DNA of 64,000 nucleotides, taken from assembly GCF_024362695.1 (NCBI RefSeq), contig NC_065414.1:4915501-4979500 (forward strand). Reading direction: 5' to 3'. Made by a program: the position numbers and the translations under genes. Source of the DNA: Pectinophora gossypiella (lineage: Eukaryota > Arthropoda > Insecta > Lepidoptera > Gelechiidae). Shown piece after piece: positions 45,473 through 56,732 of the stretch. The notes under the pieces are model-generated. The model had not been told where the DNA came from. It searched no databases and saw nothing but the letters and a program-made list of their open reading frames with translations. Every line of letters begins with the position of its first letter. Within the stretch, counting starts at the first letter, position 1.

Positions 45473-45616
45473 GGGGGGTTAAAATTGCCACATCAAAGCA
45501 ATTCATCTAACAAAGCAATATTGCTATTTGACATTTGTTTGCATTGCGCACTTACTTTTACATGCAATATTGCTTTTTTAGATGAATTGTTTCGATTTGG
45601 CCTTTTAAACCCCCCA
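45473..45616. repeat. GGGGGGTTAA-type MITE, complete copy
   Basis: AGGGGGGTTAAAATTGCCAC at the left is mirrored by TTTGGCCTTTTAAACCCCCC at the right. The inner arms hold AGCAATATTGC. 144 bp. Confidence 0.85.
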
Positions 45617-45961
45617 GTATTCTGAATCATTATTTTGACAGTATTTTCCATGAAAATCGAAGTTAAAGTTTCAGTGGGATTAATAAATAGATGCTACATT
45701 AAAAGTAACATAATTCAAATACCGACGTCAATCCGTCATAATTTGGCACAAGGTTTTGTTTGTATGAGTTATCCAGGAGATATTCCATGAGTATTAGTGG
45801 AAGCATTGCACATCGTACGGCGTCATAGGATTCCTTATCCACTTGTATCGGGCATAGTGACAGGCGACACAGATTTATAGTTGAAAATGAGATGCGTCAT
45901 GTAATGACGCCGATATATTGTAATATATCCCGGAAAATATACAGCTAAGTTTTGTTGTTTA

Positions 45962-46402
45962 CGGAACAAATACAAATCTTTATTGGTAACATGTCAATGG
46001 TACAGACGATGTTAAGTACATTAATTAGGCGTGTAAACATTATTCACAAAGAAATTCATTAAATTCATAGAATGTGTTCTTAAACAACCACTCTTTTATG
46101 AGCTTTTTAAAAGATTGGGTGGACACTGCTTCCAGTATTTCCGGTGGTAAGCGGTTATATACAGATGTACCTATTATAAAACAGATTGCTCACTCTTTTT
46201 TAATTCGTGTTAGGGTGTTACCAATCTGTTTCTTTTTAGAATTTCGATGGAGACTATGCAGTAGATTGGCACCTCGACGATCAAACACATCTAGCCAATT
46301 CTTACCGTTGCCTCCAAAAAGAGCTTTTAAAAACAATATTGATAGCCTGAAGATGATTTCGGTTAACCGATCTATTTTAATTATAATTTGAGCAATTCTC
46401 AT
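45962..46402 (-). pseudogene. CR1-like LINE ORF C-terminus
   Basis: The minus frame reads KNWLDVFDRRGANLLHSLHR, TLTRIKKE, a stop, then SVYNRLPPEILEAVSTQSFK and WLFKNTFYEFNEFLCE. Its 3' end carries CCAATAAAGATTTG. A single stop breaks this part of the frame. Confidence 0.7.
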
Positions 46403-47719
46403 AAACAAAGGATCATTGCCAAGTGTGATGTTCGTAATACTATACTACGCAAACTAAGAGCGCGCGCTTTTCTTTTTTTTTTGTTTTAAAGAGTGAATTT
46501 GTCAGGCTATGGTCTTTGCTCACATACAGCCACTTTCCAGCTGTGAAAGAACATTTAAAATTCTGGATGGGACGGAAACTTTGTCACGCGTTCCTGACGT
46601 GATGTACGGTGTCGGTGACCACAACCCGCGTATGTTGTCTTGTCTGTGGCAAGATCGATTTCCTTCCGTGTTGTAACACAAAACGGGGTGGTAATTGTTC
46701 ACTTAAGGTAAATATGATAATGTATGTCAAAGTATTTTACTTTACCGAATATATCGTCAATCGTTTGCGGTGAAAGTTTCGAAAATGCCTGGGGGTTAGC
46801 CATGTTCTGTCACTGTCGTCGTTTTTCAGTGCTTTACTCCAATAAAGTAAATAAAACAGGTAGTAACTTTAGTTCTGATTTCAAAGTCTGATACACGCAT
46901 GGATCGTTACGAAAATAGAAGCTTTGCTGTAGTTATATATTATGTACATATGTACATATATTATGTACGTATGTACATATGTACCTACATCATTTTGTGA
47001 CAACAACAAAGAGATTTGCCTCGGATGAAGTTCGTATGGCATTCGACTATGAGGTAGGGTAAGGTATAGTTATTTGTCAAAGTGTCAATCGCGAAGGCAA
47101 TTTTCGCGGTAAGGATTTTAATTTCCTCCACTTCAAATAAATCACACAATATAACAAGGCACATAAATAGAGCAGCTGCACAAATCGATTTGGCTTTTTC
47201 ACCTTATCAGGGAATGTAAAAGATATCAATAATAAGACAAAAATTCATTTCACATATTTTTGGGATTAAATTATGAATTATGAATTACTTAAGTAATAAC
47301 GAGTACGACGTTTTACTGTTTTTATTTATGACGTCACAGGCCGATATTTCCATACGAACTCCAAAGAAAATTTTCGTTTTGACGTTTCTAAAAATATACC
47401 TCATTTGACTTGGTTGTTAATCAAAAGTAGTCCATTCGATGAAGTCAAGTCATTCAAAATAGTCCTATAAATATTACGATGTACTCAAGTATATCATGTT
47501 CATTCTAAGACAATATTGGCAATATTATTATTTTGAAAATTCCGGAATTCCTAAAACATAGCGTCATAGCCCTTGATCAGATAAATATTGACCCTTATAA
47601 ACACACGTGTAATACACGAATGAATGATACACATTTAAAATGTCATCACTCATCACCCTATGCTCCGTTTACACTTGCATCTCTCATTCATTAGCGTCGA
47701 CTGTCTTTAGACTAGTACC

Positions 47720-48029
47720 TACCTCTGTGGTACAGCGGTAGAGTGTTGGGCACACGATCCGGAGGTCCCCGGTTCGAATCCCGGCGGGGACATATCACAA
47801 AAATCCCTTTATGAGCCCTGGTTCGGTTAGGACATTTCGGGCTGATCTCCCGATTGTCCGAAAGTAAAGTGATCCGTGCTTCGGAAGGCACGTTAAGCCG
47901 TTGGTCCCGGTTACTACTCACTGATGTAAGTGCGTAGTTGTTACATGAGTTATTTCAGAGGCCTTTGGCAGCTCAATGATAAACCTGACACCAGGGCTGA
48001 TGGGGTTGGAAATGTACCCACACGATAAA
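47720..48029 (+). mobile_element. SINE family A, copy 10
   Basis: The head has CTCTGTGGTACAGCGGTAGA, a variant A box, and CCGGTTCGAATCCCGGCGGG. The body is complete to CCCACACGATAAACAAG. Confidence 0.82.
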
Positions 48030-48334
48030 CAAGTAACTGCCTAAAGCAACCTGATACCTACTTAAGCAACAGAAAAAGTAGTTAGGAATAACGACCGATT
48101 GTTACATACAGACAAACAAATTAGTAACTCTAGCCAATGTAATAACTACCGCCACCTTGTAATTATTTGCCAAAATTGATGGCACTCCGGGAGTCGTTAG
48201 GTAACCATGCGTGCATAGCCTTTGTTTGGATATACCAGGTTAGTTAGATGTGAACCTCACTATTTATAACATATATAAACTCACGACCCAGACCTACGGG
48301 GTATAGCCCAGGGATACGGGTGAAGACCTCAACG

Positions 48335-48972
48335 GTTGCAGAGGCAGAGATGGGTGCCATCGGTACGGCATTGCAGGACGGAAAAAGCGAGTCACAGAGA
48401 CTGTAACCTGGAACCTGACAGAGGGCAGCAGTAACTGTCAGTACTATTCAGAGACGGAGGACAAGAGTCCTAGTCATCATCTCCCAAGCGAAATCCCGGT
48501 TTTCACGGAGTCCGCCTACCTAAATCTTCGACAGGTTTGGTTTTTTACAGAAGCGACTGCCTGTCTGACCTTCCAACCCGCGAAGGGGAAACCAGCCCAA
48601 TACAGGTAAGGTTACATACCTCCGAAAATGCATTTCTCGGGAATGTGGGTTTTCTAACGATGTTTTTCCTTCACCGCTGAATACGTGATAATCATTTATA
48701 ATCCAAACAAGAATTCGAAAACAAATTCGATAATCATTGGTTTAGGCCTGTATAGATTCGAAACTGCGACCTCAAAGTTAGAGGCAAGCGTTTTACCAAC
48801 TACTATGGCTTCAGGAGGACAGGAGTCCTAGTACGGCTTTGAAATAGACTACTCTGGGTGCCATCTCATTCGCGTCAGACGGAGTACTACGGGGCGAAAG
48901 GCAAGAGGGAAATTACTGCTCTATTTTTCCCTAAACAAGTAGCATGGAGAATGCTACACCGACAAGAGCAGA
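48335..48972 (+). repeat. Interspersed LINE-like 3' segment, copy 3, interrupted
   Basis: 48335-48474 and 48814-48972 are one segment (GACAGAGGGCAGCAGTAACT, CGGCTTTGAAATAGACTACT, ACACCGACAAGAGCAG) split by a SINE C. Confidence 0.7.
48475..48813 (-). mobile_element. SINE family C, copy 2, with 19-bp TSD
   Basis: Direct repeats GGAGGACAAGAGTCCTAGT (48456-48474) and GGAGGACAGGAGTCCTAGT (48814-48832). The minus-strand head has CCATAGTAGTTGGTAAAACG and the 3' end TTTCGCTTGGGAGATGATG. Confidence 0.88.
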
Positions 48973-49287
48973 TGTCAAAAAAATCTATTGCAGACTTCGC
49001 AGTGACAGTTGTAAGTGATAGGTATACTTATTTATAAGAACGATTACAAGTATACACATGATAGCGGAAACAAATAAATTATGAATTAACGTGGTTAGGT
49101 ACCAGACACGAGGGTTCTTAGCGTTATCTGTATTTCAGGGCTGCTGATAATAGGTAATCTATGTCATTAAGTGGATATTGCTCTATAGACACTATGCTAA
49201 CAGAGGATATTACTACGTTAACTTTTTAAGACTATCGGAAGATCCATTTACTTACGCGATTGTTTTATGTTAGAAAATATTATTTAA

Positions 49288-49500
49288 AGAGCCTTTTGTA
49301 GGTTCCGTACCCAAAGGGTAAAAAACCCTATTACCAAGACCGCACTGTACGTCCGTCTGTCTGTCACCAGGTTGTAGGTACATGAACCGCGAAAGTTAGA
49401 TACTTAGTTTAAATTTTCACAGATGTTTTATTTATGTTGCCGCTATAACAACAAATATCAAAAAAATGAATAAAATAAGTACTTAAGGGGGCTCCCATAC
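49288..49500. repeat. GTTCCGTACCCAAAGGGTA repeat, copy 1
   Basis: GTAGGTTCCGTACCCAAAGG, then GTCCGTCTGTCTGTCACCAG. The ends match the element at 58395-58645 in inverted order. A known style of insect DNA element; class not assigned. Confidence 0.5.
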
Positions 49501-50035
49501 AACAAACGTATATTATTTACTAGTTTTGGCTTGATATTAATAACGGCAACAGGTAGACGCTAGAGATAGAGGTAGAATATTTAGTTACGTAATCACTTTC
49601 AAAATAAATATTTAAATTGAAATTAAATTAATATTATTTTTTAATTTGTTATTTGAAAACAAGATGGTGGTAGTTACCCACCTATTTGCAGTGAAATAAC
49701 ACTTAATTTTCACCTTGGGATTATCGTAGCAGAAGGAAGTTTCCTTCAACGCGCAATTCTAATTAATTTCACTACTTTAACAAAAAAAATAGACAGGTAG
49801 GTATTTCTGTCTTTTCGGAATACTTAGTTTTATGTCTGCTTAAAATATTTACCGTAACTCCTGTTTAAATACTTACAGGAAAATATTGTAAAGTTGAGTT
49901 TGACTTATCTATTGAATAGTCCAATTTAATTCGTGAAATGAGCGTGAAGTTATTTACATTTGTGTAAATAATAATAGCTTTTAACCGTAGAATTTGTTGC
50001 TTAGTTAATAATTATGATTAACGATTTTTACTTAC

Positions 50036-50340
50036 GTTTTAACTGTCTTTGCAGCACCTTCAATATTACAAAATTTTCACAAAAACCACTTATAACAATA
50101 CAACACTGTCCACTAAAACACTAAAATCTAGACTTAAAGTTAAGTCTAACTTTTGAACACTGGAAATTGTTTGAATTAAGTATATTGTTTTAATTACAAT
50201 GACATCAATTAATGTGTAAGTAGTTGGTTCTTTTGTGTGTCATTTTGTGTTATTTGGGAATGTTAGTTTTCGCGAGTGGCGGGCGGCGGCGGCGCGGCGG
50301 CGGCGGTGACGCGTGCGACCGACGTGGCGGCCAGGCGAGA
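50036..50340 (-). other. Probable non-coding first exon of the SLC12 gene
   Basis: A near-perfect donor (AAAAC, then GTAAGT at 50035-50030) closes a repeat-free stretch rich in GTG/TTTTAGTG words typical of insect leaders, preceded by a (GCC)n-rich segment. The first exon with an ATG has an acceptor at 32010, so an upstream donor is required, and this is the best one seen. The 5' limit is set by the TATA-like box and is approximate. The link over the 18-kb intron is an inference. Confidence 0.55.
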
Positions 50341-50375
50341 TGAGCCGCGAAGCCTGCGCTGACGCCTTATAAATA
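50335..50375 (-). promoter_or_regulatory. Candidate core promoter with TATA-like box
   Basis: TATTTATA on the minus strand (50375-50368) lies about 30 nt before CTCATCTC, an initiator-like site near 50340. The surrounding 100 bp are unusually GC- and CpG-rich for this window, with CGG triplets at 50277-50312. The same box reads TATAAATA on the plus strand, so a plus-strand start near 50400 is also possible. Confidence 0.45.
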
Positions 50376-51134
50376 CACGCGCCCTTACTCAAATGACTCA
50401 AACAGTATTTTTTAATTACTCCAATTATTCATTCTAGTTAGGACGAGATTTGTGCCAGTTTCAGCAGCGCCCGGCGCCGTTAAACGTATCTCTCACTCCC
50501 CGCTGAATGTTTAACGGCTATTTATTTTTAGGAACTCCCGCACCTAATTATTTACTACATGATCGCAAGAACGGAAACGGCTGTAAAGTAAAAATGTGTA
50601 TTTGTATGTAATTAATTACAAGTAATGCATAAATCTGTAGATTTTATGAACTATATGTATGACTGCTATAAAACGTATCTACAAACATTTCGTCGCTAGA
50701 AAAATAAAATATCGAAACATTATGTAGGAACAATTTGTCCGGCAAACAAAACAAAAACAATTTGCACAATAAATTTACACGACACTATGTTATATACTGC
50801 ACTCACTACTAATTACATTATTTACTTTTTTTCTTTATTTTGCTGATTTACTTTTTTGGTAAGTACTCTGTATAGGTACCTACATACATACGATACACCA
50901 ATCGCAAGATGAACGGAGTACCCACACCTCAACAACATATACCTACCTACATTATCATAAAGAACTGTACTAACTTTCTCAGGATTGTTTGATACAAACA
51001 ATCTACATACATACCTAGTGGTCAAACACATAACCCTCCATTTTGCTACGCCCCGCAGTCGGATAAAAAGTAAGTAAATTTATGATTATTATGCCAGGTC
51101 TAGCCAGTCGTGTAGTTTATCAGGTGAGAGTCAG

Positions 51135-51200
51135 CCCTTCCTATTTGTCGGGCCAAGTAGTTAATGCCAAAGCAAACCTACAGTCACATCAAAAAAACAG
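51135..51200 (+). mobile_element. Jockey-like LINE 3' end, fragment
   Basis: CCTATTTGTCGGGCCAAGTA, GTTAATGCCAAAGCAAACCT and ACAGTCACATCAAAAAA, plus orientation. Confidence 0.6.
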
Positions 51201-51284
51201 TCATGTTGCACCGCAGATACGCGTTGGTAACTTATTACATTACAAAGCGTTTCATTATATTTTATCTTAGTCAAATACGACGTT

Positions 51285-51370
51285 TTTTTTTGACGTGACT
51301 TATTAAGGTATTGTTGGCCGGCTATTGGCCGGACATGTGGGGAGCTCTGAAGGCTCTCACCCAGAAGGTC
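51285..51370 (-). mobile_element. Jockey-like LINE 3' end, fragment
   Basis: TTTTTTTTGACGTGACTTAT, then GGCCGGACATGTGGGGAGCT and AAGGCTCTCACCC. It faces the fragment at 51135-51200. Confidence 0.65.
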
Positions 51371-51939
51371 GACGGTCATTCATTACGATTAGACCCTCAG
51401 AAACGCTTGCAGATTTATCTTCTGATGTCTGGTGATGACTGTGGCCTAGGTGAGTATTTTATTTTACTGTATTTTTAAACAAAAATTTTGAAAGAGTGAC
51501 TTTTGTATTCTGACGTATACTTGTACGTCTGACTGTTGCTAGGCGTAGCAGGCCTCGCTTCTCAATGAGGGGCTGTCCAGGCTACGTTCGTCAAAACAAA
51601 TATAAATGACGTTGTAACGCTTTAATGTGATAATTACTTATTTTCTTATTACTCGGGTATCTACATCATCACTAATTTAAGAGCCACGCTATTGTTGGTG
51701 TAGTATTCCCCATTCTTGTCTATCAAAGACCAATTCCTTCACTTCCGTATAAGACACGACGTTCACCTTCTCTTTAATCTGTTACATGTAAGCTTTTCTT
51801 GGTCTTCCCCTTCCTCTCTTTTACTAATGAGGAAGTGCTAGTAAGAGTAAGGGAAAAGAGGCAAATATTGAGAGTTATGGAGGACAGAAGAGGCAAGATG
51901 ATTGGACACTTAATAATACACGACGACATACATACATAC

Positions 51940-52350
51940 ATAAACTCACGCCTATTTCCCACCGGGGTAAGCAGAGACTATAGAATTCCATTTGCTTCGA
52001 TCCTGACACACTTCTCTTGCCTCCTCCACACTCATCAATCGCTTCATACACGCACGCCGGTTCAGAGTAGATCGTATTGAACCTTTTCTAAGGACATCTC
52101 CAATTTGATCATCGTAAGTCCTTCTCGGTCTTCCTCTGCCAGCCCTACCATCAACTTTCGCTTTATATACCGCTTTTGCAATTCTATTATCCTTCATCCG
52201 CTCAACGTGTCCAAACCAACCTAACATTCCCTTCTCAATCCTAGTCACTATATCGTCTTTTACACCACATCTCTGTCTTATCACACTGTTTCTCACTCTA
52301 TCACTCAACTTCACACCGCAGATGCTACGCAAAGACCTCATTTCATTTAA
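51940..52350 (-). pseudogene. RTE-like reverse transcriptase C-terminus, open frame
   Basis: 129 codons without a stop: RSICGVKLSDRVRNSVIRQR, GMLGWFGHVERMKDNRIAKA, YKAKVDGRAGRGRPRRTYDD and RRACMKRLMSVEEAREVCQD, ending SIVSAYPGGK. The catalytic domain is absent, so this is a 5'-truncated insert. The tail carries TGTATGTATG repeats. Confidence 0.82.
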
Positions 52351-53323
52351 TACACGACGAATTTATTAAAAACATCATAGAAGGGGTACCTACATAATTA
52401 TTGTAAAATACAGTGTAATGGCAGAAGCATATTATTATATAAAAATAGTTGTTGCTTGATATTTGGATCACATTATGTATAGAATTACCTACCTATATTG
52501 CTTGTCTTTATTTTGATCAGAATAATAATGGGTGGATGATTTAATTGTGCCTGGGTGTAATAAAAAGGGTCATCATTTATACCCAAATACAAGTCTGTTA
52601 TCCATGAAATTAGATCAGAAGGTCAAACGAAGGAAAATATATACTTAGCCTACTAAAGTGCCTCATTAACCGGATGGGGTACGGAGCATCTTTCACCAAG
52701 CTGCTCCACTGCGGGTTAGTGGAGGTGTTTGGAACCTAAACGTAATCTCTACTTTATACAAGTATTTATTTCGGTATTTCCTTCCTTGACGTGAGAAGGT
52801 AAAATTATGTCGCGCTAAGTAAACTATATTAATCTTCCTTATAATGACGCAATTTGTAGCAAGTTTTCCCTTAACGCCACCTGTCATCAAGGATAATTTT
52901 GCGTTCCTCAATAAGTTCCCGTGACTAATATGGCCGGCCAAGCCATAGGTTAATCAGAAATAATCAGAATACAGCGCTTACGAACCTTTTTTTCTGTATT
53001 GATAGTTAGGTTAGTACTCTAACCCGGGGAGCTTAAAGATTTTGACAAGAGTGTAGGAGACGAAAGTAGTGTATCTGAATAAATACTTAGTGAAATTCTG
53101 AGGTCTCTGGCTACCTATTTATTTATATCAGGTAACAAGGTTTCAGGGAACGGAAGGCGATTGGGGCAACCGCCGTTCTACACGCCCTATCTATGGAGTA
53201 ATGGCGATTACTCCACCGACAAGAGCGCAGCTCTTAAATAAAGAGAGAGAGAACAAAGTTTATTATAATTACTAAAGTAAATACATGCTTACTTAAGAAT
53301 TAAATATTCTTAATCTTAACATT

Positions 53324-53393
53324 CATCATCATCATCAGCCCATTAACGTCCCCACTGCTGGGGCACGGGCCTTCCCTATGGATGGATAGGGAG
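53324..53393 (-). mobile_element. SINE family B tail, with 12-bp TSD
   Basis: Flanked by AATCTTAACATT (53312-53323, 53394-53405). Only the last 70 bp (TCCCTATCCATCCATAGGGA on the minus strand to the (GAT)n tail) are present, a strongly 5'-truncated SINE insertion. Confidence 0.88.
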
Positions 53394-53658
53394 AATCTTA
53401 ACATTACAGATAATTAAAACTAGACTACTAAAACTAAAAACAAAAAGAAACAAATGTACATAACTATAGGCTTAATTAAAAGTGCTCCCTTTTACCACCT
53501 CTCGACCGAATGTGCTAATCACGCTCGCACCGTTACCCCGATGACGAGGGAAATATGCTGCGTTAGGTAATGCCCGGACCGGGAGTCGCCATCTTGCTCC
53601 CTTATATACCTTAACCTAAAATACGTACTTAACATTATAAAAAAATACAATCACACAA

Positions 53659-53770
53659 AGTCGTCACTATTTGTGTTGTATCGGTGGTGCACGGCGGTCT
53701 ACCACGGAGACTGCGATACACCCCACGCGCTTGGGCCAGAAGTCCTCCCGCATGAAGGTGTCCAGGTTGC
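53659..53770 (-). pseudogene. Possible non-LTR ORF1 C-terminus
   Basis: The minus frame reads CNLDTFMREDFWPKRVGCIA and VSVVDRRAPPIQHK, then a stop. A xxFWPxxV pattern at the end is common in gag-like ORF1 proteins of insect LINEs. Identification is weak. Confidence 0.3.
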
Positions 53771-53926
53771 ACGTACACTACGGAAGCATTGGCTATTCCA
53801 ATGGGGAAAAGATATGATACTTAAGTATGTATCTAAGCTATAAGATACGGATATGACAAATCGTATATTGGTACCATAACCATAGAATAAGGAATTAAAC
53901 TACGTATAGGTAGAACGTCAACCGTT

Positions 53927-54263
53927 CCGTGGAGCCGTGGTAGCTGGTAGAACGCTTGCCTCTCACTTTGAGGCCGCAGGTTCAAATCCAGCACAGGCCT
54001 AAACCAATGATTGTCGAATTTGTTTTCGAATTCATATTTGGATCATAAATGATTATCACGTGCTCAGCGGTGAAGGAAAACATCGTGAGCAGCATCGTGA
54101 CCCACATTCCCGAAAAATGCATTTTCCGACGTTTGTGACATAACCTGTATTGGGCTAGTTTTCCCTTTGCGGGTTGGAAGGTAAGAAAGGCAGCCGCTTC
54201 TGTAAAAAACCGGATTTGTGAAATCTTCAGGTTAGGTAAGCGAACTCTGTGAGAAACGGGATA
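53927..54263 (+). mobile_element. SINE family C, copy 3, full head
   Basis: The head CCGTGGTAGCTGGTAGAACG (A box) and CGCAGGTTCAAATCCAGCAC (B box) precede the body ATTATCACGTGCTCAGCGGT and the 3' region AAAACCGGATTTGTGAAATC. Confidence 0.85.
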
Positions 54264-54619
54264 AGAGATAATAGATAGAACGGCAGCTCTCCACTCCCCA
54301 CTAGCGTCTGAGCTAGGTTTACCTCACCCCCCAACAACATAGGCGTTTACGAGGTTTCCACCTGAACGTGCACCTATTCTATATTTTTCTTTACTCCCAG
54401 ATAGTATGGCAGTTGGAATTTGCCTTCCTAAATGTACCTACCTAGTTACAACCACTCGCACGCGTATTAGATCGTGAGCACACATCAATAAGGTTGTAAG
54501 TCAGAATTAATTAAGAAATACGAGGCGCAAATTACTTGCTCATTTCAGAAGCATGCCGGAGTGATGAAGTCAGTCATGAAACTGCCAACAACTGGACTTG
54601 GGCTCAGCGAAATTTTTAA

Positions 54620-54963
54620 TGCTAGTTTTTGCTATGGGCTTCGCTCGCTCCGTTTTTGGTTACGTACATACCTACCAATTTCAGACAAAAATCTTTTTAC
54701 GTACGTACTACATAGTATAAAACAAAGTCCCTTTTTCTGTCCCTATATCCTTATGTACGCTTAAATCTTTAAAACTACGCAACGGATTTTGATGCGGTTT
54801 TTTTTAATAGGTATAGTGATTGAAGAGGAAGGTGTATATGTATAATAACATCCATTAAATAGTGGAGAAATACTGTTATTTTTGACGTTTTTAATGTGAT
54901 GTCGTAAATAATTTCATTTTTTTCTCAGCATTGCACCCGAGCGAAGCCGGGGCGGGTCGCTAG
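54620..54963. repeat. Pair of opposed Helitron-like ends
   Basis: On the plus strand CGAAGCCGGGGCGGGTCGCTAG ends in CTAG/T at 54963 (read here as GCCGGGGCGGGT then CGCTAG). On the minus strand GCGAAGCCCATAGCAAAAAC ends in CTAG near 54622. Both look like Helitron 3' ends facing outward. Confidence 0.45.
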
Positions 54964-56402
54964 TAAGTAATAATGCGTCGTGCGTGATGCATTTTTGGTT
55001 TATAATGGTTATTAGCCGTAAAACACCTCCACCAACCCTTAGTGGAGCAGCGTAGCGGAGTTTGTACCAAACCCCCTTCGGTTGATTTAGGGGAGGCCTG
55101 TGCCCAGCAGTGGAACATATATAGGCTGGTTATGTGATACATGTTCGAGCTTCAGCAGTTTTTTTATCATAGACTTCACGTCAAAAAAGTTTAAAGATAA
55201 TAGAATAAAATTAAACGGACCTCAAAATTTGCAAAAATAAAAAGTAAGAAATTATATTTGATGTCGGCGTTCAAAACTAATTTTAAGATTAGAGAAAAGT
55301 AAATGTTTAATGTAAAGTATGTGGCAGTACTTTATATAAATAAATTATAATAAATAAACAAAAAGTTTTAAACTTATGACCGGAACCTACACTGACACTG
55401 TGGCTTCCTTCATACAAAAGACATCAACGAGATTATTGTTTGTAATAATAATAATATTTTTTGGACCGTAGCTCTAAAGCTACTAAGCCGATCTTGATGA
55501 AATGCCAATAAAAAATAAATCTTGCAATACGATTTGTAGTTCCTGACAAATGTGTGGACAAACATAGGCCTAGGACCGCCTACTAACTTATTATGCGAAT
55601 AATTCCAAGAATATTAAATACATATTCGTATACGGATCAAAAAATATAGCCTCTTTTTTTTAAAAGTCGGTTAATAAGTAGTAGTAGTCGTAAAACCGCT
55701 CATGCAGCAAGACGGGGGCACCCCTGGCTTTTCCAACTACGTCACTCAGTAGTTGTCTACCGTTTGCAATAGGTGTTTTCATGGTATGGAATTTAGTAGT
55801 TTAGGCACACCACGGTCACTTCATACAAACAACCTCATTTTACACAGACACCACACATTGACATTATCGTACACTCGCATCTGTGTGTGTGACAATCTGA
55901 CGCCTTACGATTTAGGTCTAAACTGTGTTCGACGGGGGGTGAGGTAAACCTAGCTCAGACGCTGGTGGGGAGCGGAGAGTTGCCGTTCTATACTTAATAT
56001 TATTCCTTATTGTATGGTTTAGGGTAAGTAGGTACCTACTAAGTACCCTACAGGAATAAGCCAGTTATATGCTACGTTACCAATTTTTGTCCAATAAACA
56101 AGTATATACCTATAGACATAGACAAACAGGCAATAAAAATTGCATTATACTTACCTCTTACTTCTTTTAACGTGTGGTTTGCCAAGTCGATCCTCACCAA
56201 CCCTAGTGTCAGGGTCCGTAGTCTATTAGTTAAAGCGGCTCACAATCTGCAGGTCCTGGTTCGATTTCCCAAATTCATTCCGGATAAAAAATTAACTACA
56301 ATTTTTTACCTGGTTTGATACTAGTGTGTCCATTGCGAGGTTTTGTTAACAAAAATCACATCGTGATTTTTCAAAAAGGCGCTTATGAGGTTTTCACTAC
56401 AT

Positions 56403-56732
56403 AAGGTTTCCGTAGTCCAGTGGTTTGAGTGTTCGGCTCACGATCCCGGTCACGGTCCCGGGTTCAAATCCCGATGGAGAAATATCAAGAAAATCACTTT
56501 GTGATCCCTAGTTTGGTTAGGACATTACAGGCTGATCACCTGATTGTCCGAATGTAAGATGATCCGTGCTTCGGAAGGCACGTTAAGCCGTTGGTCCCGG
56601 TTACTACTTACTGATGTAAGTATGTAGGCGTTACATGAGCCATGTCAGGGGCCTTTGGCGGTTCAATAGTAGTTCAGGGTTCAGGGTTGATGGGGTTGGT
56701 AATCCACCTCACAACCCACACGATAGAAGAAG
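56403..56732 (+). mobile_element. SINE family A, copy 11, full length
   Basis: TTTCCGTAGTCCAGTGGTTT and CCGGGTTCAAATCCCGATGG in the head, complete body and CACACGATAGAAGAAGG tail. A degenerate head-like piece (GTCCGTAGTCTATTAGTTAA) lies just before it at 56212-56270. Confidence 0.85.

Larger units (their letters stand above)
32011..50035. other. SLC12 18-kb first intron: content
   Basis: No protein gene was found. It has very AT-rich stretches (33050-34060, with TTTATT runs at 33720-33870), a CpG patch (34410-34560), a TTC run (34953-34981), SINEs, LINE remnants, foldback and MITE copies, and a set of 13-bp motif clusters at 36132-36756 and 39492-39545. 42000-43500, 46400-47300 and 49500-50030 look unique. 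Confidence 0.6.
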
